NCBI RefSeq assembly: GCF_963678635.1
Contig: NC_087071.1
Location: 43,883,095-43,947,094 of the forward strand
Direction: 5' to 3'
Length of the DNA stretch: 64,000 nucleotides
DNA from: Symsagittifera roscoffensis
Taxonomy: Eukaryota; Xenacoelomorpha; Acoela; Convolutidae
The notes under the pieces were generated by a model. That model made no database searches. It was not told the origin of the DNA and worked only from the letters and a program-made list of their open reading frames with translations. Positions 25,487 through 34,000 of this stretch are shown one piece after another. Within the stretch, counting starts at the first letter, position 1; each line of letters opens with the position of its first letter. The position numbers and the translations under genes are program-made.

Positions 25487-25518
25487 TTGCAACTATTGTA
25501 ACAGCACAATAGTTGCAA
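25487..25518. promoter_or_regulatory. 13-bp perfect stem-loop in the LTR
   Basis: TTGCAACTATTGT, a 6-nt loop, then its exact complement. The solo LTR at 56218-56249 keeps all 13 pairs although its loop differs, and LTR B has an unrelated 8-bp stem near the same place. This suggests a structured element in the LTR transcript. Confidence 0.6.
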
Positions 25519-25837
25519 CTCGGAACGTCCTCTGCTGTTCGGCAGTTCGTTGTTGTTTTCCAGTCCCGATTCCCGCACCGTTCGCAATCGCAGATAAAGT
25601 TGTTCTGTTTCTTTCTGCTATTTTAGCCAAAATGGCCGTTTTAACATTTCTCAGAAATGTTACGTCATCACTTCGAAAATTTAAAATTTAGAATTCCAGA
25701 ATCTTCTAGCCTTCACCGTTTGGCCAATCATTCAAATAACGTCCTTATCCGTTCTAAATCGCCAATCCGGAAGGTTCACTGCTAAAATCCTGAATTCTGC
25801 AGAGACTGCATTTTGGCCATTCTGGTCGAATGTCACA

Positions 25838-25850
25838 TACTCCCCGGACA
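25838..25850 (-). other. polypurine tract (plus-strand primer)
   Basis: Directly abuts the 3' LTR. On the minus strand it reads TGTCCGGGGAGTA immediately before the LTR. Subfamily B has TTGTCCGGGAAGTA at the same position (58652-58665). Position and purine richness are as expected of a PPT. Confidence 0.7.
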
Positions 25851-26657
25851 GTCCGGTCAATGTCCTCATTGAATCGCGCAATGTTCTAAATGGTTACAGT
25901 GTCATCGAACAGAATTTACAAAATGCACGAAATTACTTTTACCTACGTCACATCGACTCACTGCAGAATATAAATGGCATCATACTACATCACTATAGCC
26001 TTCAAATTCTTTCATTAATCTGCACATTGAGGATATGATTTAAGATAAAACATATTTTCTGACTTCCAGTGTCAATATCCCGATTGAAACTTTTTCTCCT
26101 AGATTTAAAAGGTGTTGGCTTGCAGGACAGTCCTGCCAACCAACAAGCTAAAATTATCCTACTATGCTCCTTCCCTTCGGAAATCTTGCTTGTCTATTGT
26201 CCTGAGTATTAAAACCAAGAGACCTTGTGGTTAGAAAGAACAATGCAACAACCTCCCTCCTCAAGAAGTTACTCAAGTTTTTCATGTCACCACAAAGTGA
26301 TCAGTCTTCCTAAGTGATTAAAAACAATCATGCAGGCTAGAATATTTAAATATACTCTTCCCTCAAGCCTTTCTAAATAAATAATAAGTGAGTGTCTCTA
26401 AAGCCACTTCAACTAAAACCAAAATGCAAATTTATAAATGCAACAATTTCCAAACTCAACTTAAATGTTTCAGTTTTCAATTACAACTTGGTTGCTTGAT
26501 TTCTCACTTGAGTTTTTCACACACATAAAACAATTCTGAGTTTTAACTTTTCTTCATCATCCCTTTGTTCTCTTCTTTTTTCGTCGTTTAGAAGTTCTAA
26601 AACTTCTAAATTCTTCTAATTTTCTTTCTTGCTGCCTCTTGTTTTCTCGACCATTCG
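25851..26657 (-). other. 3' untranslated region of the giant element
   Basis: About 800 bp between the ORF5 stop and the PPT, AT-rich, with no frame of note. Subfamily B has a similarly sized stretch (58666-59421). Confidence 0.7.
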
Positions 26658-28736
26658 TCAATGCTCCATTCCCTCCTCCTGTGACACTGACTCCGCACTC
26701 TCGGTTTCCGTGTCTTGTAGCACGTCATTGACTATCCTGACGCTGTTGGAAGCCGTCCTCCAACACTTCTGCTCTTCCACCCTCTGTTTACAGCAAGGTA
26801 GGGGATCCACGTTTGATTCTCTGTTTCTACAGAAGCTGTTGTGGAGACACAACGTCACGTTTCTCTCCAAATCTTCTTTCAGCATCTCTGCCTTCTCATT
26901 TCCATTACGCTCGCTCGTCCTGGAAATTCTTTTCACAGCGGTGGTCACTGCATTCCGATGGGTCACGAAAGCTCGCTTGAAAGCTCCTGCCCCAATGTCC
27001 AGTTGATATTCACTGTATACTCTGCCATGCTTCGACATATGCTTTTTCGCATACTCGTACAACCATGCAGTCATGTTAGCTCTGAACCATGGCATCAATC
27101 GTTTTCTTGCCCATATCTTCTTCACTTCCATCGGAATGTTTAGAACTTTGCACATTGTCTCAAAATGATCTAAATCTTTTAGACAATCTAATTTCTGCAA
27201 TTGTTCTCTCGTCGGTGCCTCCTGTCTATAATTTTCTCTCACATGAGCTTCCAGCCATCGTATCGCCATCATAACTCCCACTATCACTATTGTTATGGGC
27301 TGTGATGAATCTGGTAAACCCATGGAGAGCAGCTCTCCAGAGTCCCAGATCAACACCAGATTACTACGCTTGGGATACCACCAGGTCTGCAGCAAGCAGT
27401 GGCAAGGAAACTCGTCATGTGTCAACATGATGCTCCTCCAATTCCGTTTTCCCGAAGCTTCCAGCAATGGCTCCACTTCCATCATCACTCGGTGGATCTC
27501 ATCATTCTCATCTACTGCATTGTAATCTGTGACAGTTGATCCTCTCTGTTTCTGTTTTTCAAAGTCACTGAAGTTCCCGCTCACATATCCCATGAACTTC
27601 TTTCCTAGTATTGACTCCAACTCCTCTTTGGTTCTTTCTGGAACTGCTGAGAAAATCTTACACAGTAACTCGTAAGACTTTTCAGACATTCTTGCCAACC
27701 TCACGCACTTCGGCACTGAAAAGGCTTGATCCACAATCGTTCTTGTACTCTTCACATCCACAGCTACGAAATGTACAGGATACTTGCTCTTGCACATTGG
27801 AGCCAACATTGAACCCACCAAATATCGTGCTCCTGATGGTCTACAATAAGTTTCGCTGTGCCTGATGTTCATCTCCGTTTCGATTGCTTCCCTCCATTTT
27901 CCTATATACTTCTGCTCAGTCTGCAGAACTCCTGGGAATACTTCTACGCTGATGGCTGTGACCATCTCATGTTTCTGTTCTAGATTCAATAGTGACTCTA
28001 AAGAACCAAACATGCTGTAGAATCCTAGTGCTGTCACTAGATTCACATCGGTTCCTCCATGGCAATCTGCTATCAGTTCCGTTTCCGTTCTTGCTTTCAT
28101 CACTACATTTCCAAACAATACCGTCAACTGCTTGTGTTGTTTCTCCAGGGTTTTCACACAGTCTAAACTTCCACAAACGTGACCCTCTAGTCCACAGACT
28201 TCCGCCAGACAGCTACCAGGTTTGACCCAGTCTTCTGGTCCCCAGCCAGGCAACTCCACTCTATCTTCTCCGTTGCTCTTAGAGGCTGTTATCATCACAT
28301 TATATATGATGTTGAGGTCACGCAGGTTACAGTCCGCATTCAGTTCCCTCTGTATGTCCTGTGTCGCCCGTAATATTGAGTCAGCGTTGGGACTAGGACA
28401 CCACGATGGCTTCATCAATTCCCACACTGCCATCAAGCTCGTTCTCAGTAATTCATCTGAGAATCCCAACCCAAATTCCACTCTCTTGTCGGATTTTGGT
28501 ACTGAAGGTGCAGTCACCTCTTCTTCCAAGACCAATCCCAATTTGGCCTGTGGATTGTTAACGCTCTTAGTCGTCACAATTCTGGACGTCCAGAATCTTA
28601 GTAACACCGCCTGCTCATAATCAAAGAAGCAATCACGTATGTCTTCACTCAGGAAAGGATTGTATGCTATCCCTATAATCCCGAATCCCGGACACATAGC
28701 TATATGACTTCTTCTTGATCGGTCCACAGTATTCAC
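26658..28736 (-). CDS. ORF5, unrecognised protein (692 codons), displaced frame of ORF4
   Basis: No ATG near the 5' end of the frame; the first Met codon is 28697. It is in the +1 frame relative to ORF4 and overlaps its end. Cysteine-rich patches stand out: LAEVCGLEGHVCGSLDC, EFPCHCLLQTW, and a C-terminal SFCRNR with LPCCKQR. These could bind metal. The homologue at 59422-61326 is conserved over its full length, including all three patches, so the protein was under selection. In the other two copies the sequence upstream of CPGFGIIGIAYNPF is continuous with ORF4. I recognise no family and see no signal peptide or convincing membrane segment. Confidence 0.8.
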   Translation of the reverse strand: MNTVDRSRRSHIAMCPGFGIIGIAYNPFLSEDIRDCFFDYEQAVLLRFWTSRIVTTKSVNNPQAKLGLVLEEEVTAPSVPKSDKRVEFGLGFSDELLRTSLMAVWELMKPSWCPSPNADSILRATQDIQRELNADCNLRDLNIIYNVMITASKSNGEDRVELPGWGPEDWVKPGSCLAEVCGLEGHVCGSLDCVKTLEKQHKQLTVLFGNVVMKARTETELIADCHGGTDVNLVTALGFYSMFGSLESLLNLEQKHEMVTAISVEVFPGVLQTEQKYIGKWREAIETEMNIRHSETYCRPSGARYLVGSMLAPMCKSKYPVHFVAVDVKSTRTIVDQAFSVPKCVRLARMSEKSYELLCKIFSAVPERTKEELESILGKKFMGYVSGNFSDFEKQKQRGSTVTDYNAVDENDEIHRVMMEVEPLLEASGKRNWRSIMLTHDEFPCHCLLQTWWYPKRSNLVLIWDSGELLSMGLPDSSQPITIVIVGVMMAIRWLEAHVRENYRQEAPTREQLQKLDCLKDLDHFETMCKVLNIPMEVKKIWARKRLMPWFRANMTAWLYEYAKKHMSKHGRVYSEYQLDIGAGAFKRAFVTHRNAVTTAVKRISRTSERNGNEKAEMLKEDLERNVTLCLHNSFCRNRESNVDPLPCCKQRVEEQKCWRTASNSVRIVNDVLQDTETESAESVSQEEGMEH

Positions 28737-30963
28737 TGGATTTTGGCAATGCTCCCATAGATTCTTTAGTGAGCCTCAACTCCTTGTTTGAGAATCTCCT
28801 GATCTCGTCTATCTTTTTCATGGGTTCCAATTCTTCAGGTTCTTTCATGTTCACCCTCATCGGTTTACTTTGCTGCATATCCAGTATTGCTAGTAAGAAC
28901 ATGGCTTTCGTTCGCTCATCGCCTTCCTTCAACATTTTAACACAAGTGCTTAATGCAGGTACTGAGATCTGCTCTATCAGGAATCGAATGAAACAGAGAG
29001 CGTCTCTCCGCTTTGCACACGCTACTGCTGCTTCCTCCTGGACTATCAGATCCCTCAGATTCGTCATAAGGAAAACTTTCTCCTCCTTTGATCTCTTCCT
29101 TTCTTCCGAATCATATTCTTCGCGAGTCAGTCCCATCATGCACCAGGCGAGCCTGAGTTGTAATTCTGTCCTTACGTAAGGTACTGCCACGAGAGCATGT
29201 ATTCTTGGCGTAGTCCTCATTTCCTCTTCGAAATACCTCAATACTACTGCTTTCCATGGAAGGCTCACCAACTGCTCGATCGTCTCCGCCTGTACGTCAG
29301 ACGACGCCAAAGTTCCGTACGCCTTCTGCTTGAGGGTGGTGCCTTGCAACATTGTTTCCAGATAACCCTCCATGGCTTTTTCTTCTTCCAGGGCCACTAC
29401 ATACCCTCTAGCCGAGTTTCGGTATTCCAACATCTCCATGTATCCACCGGTGGGTTCATCTATCGACACTGTCTCAGACACTGTCAGTCTGTTGTATTCC
29501 ACTGGTGTTAATTGTCCTGCAACACTTCCCTTTCCATGATTCATGGGAGATGGCTTGAAGTCCCTCATTTTACTCTCTCCACATTGACTGAGTATTTCCA
29601 TTTCTAAAGTCGCTCCAGTCAGAGTGCGGTCACTCCTTTTGGATTTATAACCGGTTGACTTTAACCCCGCCATGAGAATGGGTGGCACCATCGCTATATC
29701 AGTTAATATTCTATCTGTGCCAGACAATTGATAATCACCTTGCCCCAAATCCATGACTTCCTCGACTCGTTTTCTTTTCGCTGAGTTACCAGCTTTCATC
29801 GATATCTCCGAATCCACTTTCGTCTTTCCAATCCTCCTCGGCATCACTCTGCTGCCTAACTTCATTTTCATCGCATTGATTTTATCAATCACCATTTTCG
29901 ATCGCATCGTTCCTCTCCTGGTCCTTGACAGGTACACCACCTCTCCTTCATTATCCTGCGGTGTTATCTTGATGGGAGAATTCGCTTCACTCTCATCAGT
30001 GGCGGAGTCGATCAATAACTCACTCAGTCTCCCTTCACACTCATCAAGCTTGTCAAGTACTTCTCTCATCAAGGGTTGATTGAGACCTGTTTTGAGAATG
30101 GACTGGGTCCCATAGCTCTGAATCACAGTCCAGACTTCTTCCATGAACGCCACTCTGTCCAGCTTACATCCCGTCCTACTCTCGTGGTCTCGGTGATGTA
30201 CTTCCCATTCTTCTTCGGGTAGCGTTCCCAAGAAAGGTACTCTGGCTGAGGCCTCTATTCTTCTCCTCCGAGGTGATTCCATGAGGATTCTCTGATCGTT
30301 ATTTCTTGTATTGCCAGGAGAGCTGCTCTCCGGCAAATTCCGTTTCATTTCCTCAAAGGCTGACGGAGGTTCCAGTGTCGAGATGCCTTCATCCGCTGGC
30401 TCAGTCGTTTCCAACGTGTCTGCATTATTCTCAAGATCACTGAAGATATTGAAATTCAGGCTGGATGTTCCTCCTGTCGATGCCCTGTCGTCTTCCCCAC
30501 CAGCTTGATCTTGTTGCATGGGTTCTTCCGTCTGACGGTTTCCACCCTGTCCGTCATCTCCTTCTGACTTGTCCCTATTCGAGTTCGATGGTCCTTGTTT
30601 GTCATTGTCAGCTTCTTCCTGGAATCTCGGTATGAGCAATGTACCGGCTGATTTATCTTCCTCTTCTCCATGGACCACTTTGATTTCTTCGCAGCCGAAG
30701 GGTGCTAGGAAAATTCTCGTCTGCAATATTCCCGCAGCTTTCATCTCTTTTCTCACACTGGTCAGGATTACTGAGGCTTCAGGCAATTCAGTCCTGCCTC
30801 TCATCCTCATTGGAGCTAAGCCTAGTCCCCTCCATTCCTCATCAAATCCTTCAGGCTTGGGAGTAGCGGCGTTGCTTATTCGCCTTCTCGTCGCTTGATC
30901 CGTGTACGCAAATCGTGTGTACTGTAACACGGCGGCATTTCTCCCCACGAAGTATGGATCCAT
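28645..30963 (-). CDS. ORF4, unrecognised acidic protein (about 772 aa)
   Basis: I choose the ATG at 30963 because MDPYFVGR aligns with MEPRFVSW and MKPRFVSW in the two other copies. The frame is open back to 31023, the codon after the ORF3 stop, and is the same frame as ORF3. The N-terminal third is acidic and low-complexity (DDGQGGNRQTEEP and neighbours). A conserved middle block (LGTLPEEEWEVHH, then YGTQSILKTGLNQPLMREVL) and a helical C-terminal block (LVAVPYVRTELQLRLAWCMMG) follow. The frame ends just after a 7-bp duplication at 28677-28690. Family unknown; conservation between diverged copies shows it is a real protein. Confidence 0.8.
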   Translation of the reverse strand: MDPYFVGRNAAVLQYTRFAYTDQATRRRISNAATPKPEGFDEEWRGLGLAPMRMRGRTELPEASVILTSVRKEMKAAGILQTRIFLAPFGCEEIKVVHGEEEDKSAGTLLIPRFQEEADNDKQGPSNSNRDKSEGDDGQGGNRQTEEPMQQDQAGGEDDRASTGGTSSLNFNIFSDLENNADTLETTEPADEGISTLEPPSAFEEMKRNLPESSSPGNTRNNDQRILMESPRRRRIEASARVPFLGTLPEEEWEVHHRDHESRTGCKLDRVAFMEEVWTVIQSYGTQSILKTGLNQPLMREVLDKLDECEGRLSELLIDSATDESEANSPIKITPQDNEGEVVYLSRTRRGTMRSKMVIDKINAMKMKLGSRVMPRRIGKTKVDSEISMKAGNSAKRKRVEEVMDLGQGDYQLSGTDRILTDIAMVPPILMAGLKSTGYKSKRSDRTLTGATLEMEILSQCGESKMRDFKPSPMNHGKGSVAGQLTPVEYNRLTVSETVSIDEPTGGYMEMLEYRNSARGYVVALEEEKAMEGYLETMLQGTTLKQKAYGTLASSDVQAETIEQLVSLPWKAVVLRYFEEEMRTTPRIHALVAVPYVRTELQLRLAWCMMGLTREEYDSEERKRSKEEKVFLMTNLRDLIVQEEAAVACAKRRDALCFIRFLIEQISVPALSTCVKMLKEGDERTKAMFLLAILDMQQSKPMRVNMKEPEELEPMKKIDEIRRFSNKELRLTKESMGALPKSSEYCGPIKKKSYSYVSGIRDYRDSIQSFPE
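28677..28690. repeat. 7-bp tandem duplication that splits ORF4 from ORF5
   Basis: AATCCCG occurs twice in a row. The two homologous copies are seven bases shorter here and read through from the ORF4 to the ORF5 frame. The duplication is therefore the likely cause of the frame break. Confidence 0.75.
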
Positions 30964-31023
30964 CGTCGCCGAGAAATTCCCTACTCTCCTTTCATTGGTT
31001 TCGAATGCTCTCAACCTAGGAGT

Positions 31024-34000
31024 TTATACTACGGAGACTGCTCCGAGCAACATCCTTCTTATCAGAGGGAATTCAGAGATTGCTTCGGGTAGCTTCTTGT
31101 AATCGCCCCAGTCCTTCGTCTCTTCTCTCACCTTGTGATACGCTGCTGTGAGACGAGGCACTCTGGTCATTTCACCATTCGTTTTGTCATAGGGCCTCAG
31201 ATTCCAAAGCTTTGGAAACACCTCGATGTGCCCTCTTTCTACTTCTCCCATGCGGTCACAGAAGTGATCGTCAAAATTGATGACTGTCATCTCTGGCTCC
31301 GATATTTTCGCAAATAACAGATCTTCACTCATGAGCTCTCGCAATGTGTGCTGCTCACACCAGTTCAGTGTACTACCGTCCACTGCCGATATGAGGTTCA
31401 GGTGCAACACCGACCTCCTATATGCTTCCACTTTAACGTCAGGGAACGCAAAGGTGACTGCTGGTCCATAGATCACTGTCACGAACTCCGTGACTCCTCT
31501 GATCAGCGCCAAGGGATCGATTCTCATAGCTAAGCTCAAATCTGTTAACAGCGGCATGCCTCCAACATGTCGTCTAACATCTTCCTCTCTTTCAATTGTC
31601 TCGTCTTCTCCGGTTCCAAAGCGATTTTGCTGCAAGAGATACTGGATAAGAGTGTGTCTCAGGTCTCTTATTTTGTTCCACGAGTCTGTGGATTTCTTCA
31701 TATCCAGATTCCTCACTCTCTCTTTCATCTGCTCTGGACAACGTGCCAGTTTCATCAGTCCTCCCAAGTTTCCGTGGGTTATTGCGATCAATGTCAGAAG
31801 TCCATCTAGTCGCAGGTTCTGTATTCCATCCGTAAGCAGTATCACCGGTCCTTTCACGAAATTCTCCGCTCCAAATGTCACGAACAGGGCTATTAATTCC
31901 ACTATCGATACTTTCACTACCGCTTGGAGGAATTCCTTTATCAAGTAGTGCGAGACTTTCGGGTAGACTTTTGCCAAGAAGGACGCGGTCCATCCGGCTC
32001 CCAACCCTTCTAGCATGCTGTCTGTCCTTTCAAATCCCTCCTGTCCTTTCACTTCCTGGGTCCAGAAGGTTTCCAGAGTAATCTGACACATTCTGTTCAC
32101 GAACTCAGCTGTCTTTTCTCCGGCATTTTCCGCCAGGTTCACCTCCTTCAACAAGTAGGCGTGTATCTTAGTGATCATTACTGGGCCTTGCTGAAAAGCA
32201 TCTGCACCCAATGCCGCTACTCTCGGATTCAGGTGTAGCCACTGGTTTGCTTCCGGCTTGGTTCTCAGCACCATCGCTTCCAGATGAGCTCTCGTCTCCA
32301 GTGAATTCTTTCTTCTCGTGTCTTCACTCGCCACTTCCATTGCTCGGAACCACAAGTCGTTGGACATCGCCGTGATCACTCGATGATCGTCATCTATTCC
32401 TGGTTTCAGTTTGAGTTGCCGACTGAAGTTGGACAGTTCCAACCCCAGCACTTCGTCCAACACCAACATGTGTAACGCGTGGTCCTTGAACCCTCTCATC
32501 GCGTTTGAGATATCTGACCATACTGCCGGCAGTTCAGCCTTAAGTGGCCTCAGGTTCTCCATTTCTATCATGCGATTCGGGGCTGATATGATCACATCAT
32601 ATTTTCCCTCCGAAAGTAAGGCTACCATTGTATACACAAATTTCAGTCCATCCGGGAGATATGCATATCCCGGAGACAACGCAAATACTACTCTCAACGT
32701 CACTTTATTGAATGAGCCCTCCTTTGTCGCGTCTACCACTTCACCCATTGACTCCAGGATGTCTTTTATCGCTGGCCATACTGCGTTTTCTGCTGTTGCA
32801 GGATCTCTGAGCCTGCTCAGAAAACCTCTACTGTGTAGATGGTCATTGATGCCAGCAAACACAATCGTTATTGGGTTCATTTCTGTCTGCCTTTGTACCC
32901 CTATAGCCAATGACACTGATTGCAATAGGTCTAAGTCAACTGCGGCCAGCATTATGACGTCCGGCCAAAACAAAGACTTAGAGGTGTACACGAACTCTGA
33001 ATTCGCTACTACCATGATTTTGGCCTTTCTCATCTCTGCTTTATCGTAGGCGGCGAAGATGGTCTCATCTTTCTTTATCGCTGTCAATCCGCCATATCTC
33101 TGGGCATCACCATCTTGGTTCACTAGTTTTGGGTACACTCTCTCCTTCACATGACCAGGTGGTGTCGTCAATTGCCTAAATATCTTTACGTGTTGTCCAA
33201 TCGGCGCTCTCGCCGTCAGGAATCTTCCTGGCCTTTCTTCACGATTCCTCTCATCATGGTTCAATCTCACATCTTGCAACGGTCTTGCATTCACAGGTCC
33301 TATTGTGTTGTTGGAGGGCAGTCCCTCCAAGTCGGCAAATCTCAAGGCCGTCGTGGAGCTGAAATTTATGCTAGCGGCTATCAACCAGTCTACGCCGGTT
33401 ATCGAGTACAATCTGCTGACGGATAGCGTCGCTCCATTCAGCATCCTCCTTGCATCTTCGATGAAGCTCACTCTCTGTAGGTCCAGCTTCATTAGTTCTT
33501 CTTTGTATATATGCCAAGGAGACGGTATGGATCGCGACCACATCAATGAGCCTCTGCTCGGTCTTTCCTCTCGACTGGTACTCGTCGTCTCCGATCTAGT
33601 GTCCGATCTAGATGTGCCGGCTACTTCTTCGATTGGTTGGTTGACAGGTCCTATCCTTCTCCTAGGATGAATTGTTCTCCTCATCGGTGCCTCTCCCAAC
33701 CGATCCTGTACATCTGTTCTTCGACCTGGTTCACTGGAGCTTTGTTGCCGGTAATTTATGGCGGCTGGGACCGTACCCAAGCGTGTTTCCAGGTTAGGAG
33801 GCACAAAGGTGGTGATCACCGTATCACTCACCGTTCCCTCTTCCTTCAGCACTCCTGTGTCAAAGAGTTCTGCTTCCAGCTCATCCAACCGTTCTTGGAA
33901 GACTCGATTCAACCAAGCTTGTCCTTCGACACTGTCGAAGTGGATGCCATCTGTGGTCAGTCTGGCTTGATCCATGGCTCTCAATTCATGTTCAATGTCC

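Larger units (their letters stand above)
24917..25837 (-). repeat. 3' LTR of the giant element
   Basis: 921 bp. The inner end is TGTGACATTCG when read on the minus strand, and the outer end is near CGAATGTTA with the last two bases altered (the other copies end in ACA). Differs from the 5' LTR at 24978 (G versus C at 49038) and 24991 (T versus C at 49051). The left flank is ...cacgaac. The right flank of the 5' LTR starts aacgt, so at least AAC is duplicated. Confidence 0.95.

Noticed and set aside
26629..28620. Long plus-strand frames opposite ORF5 (up to 132 codons)
   Set aside because: Shadows of the minus-strand coding region; no domain and no conservation in that frame.
28677..28736. 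Programmed +1 frameshift between ORF4 and ORF5
   Set aside because: The two other copies have a single frame here and the difference is a simple 7-bp tandem duplication.
31000..31070. Intron removing the ORF3 stop codon
   Set aside because: The available GT...AG pairs give introns of 17 or 52 nt; the first is too short and the second would shift the frame.
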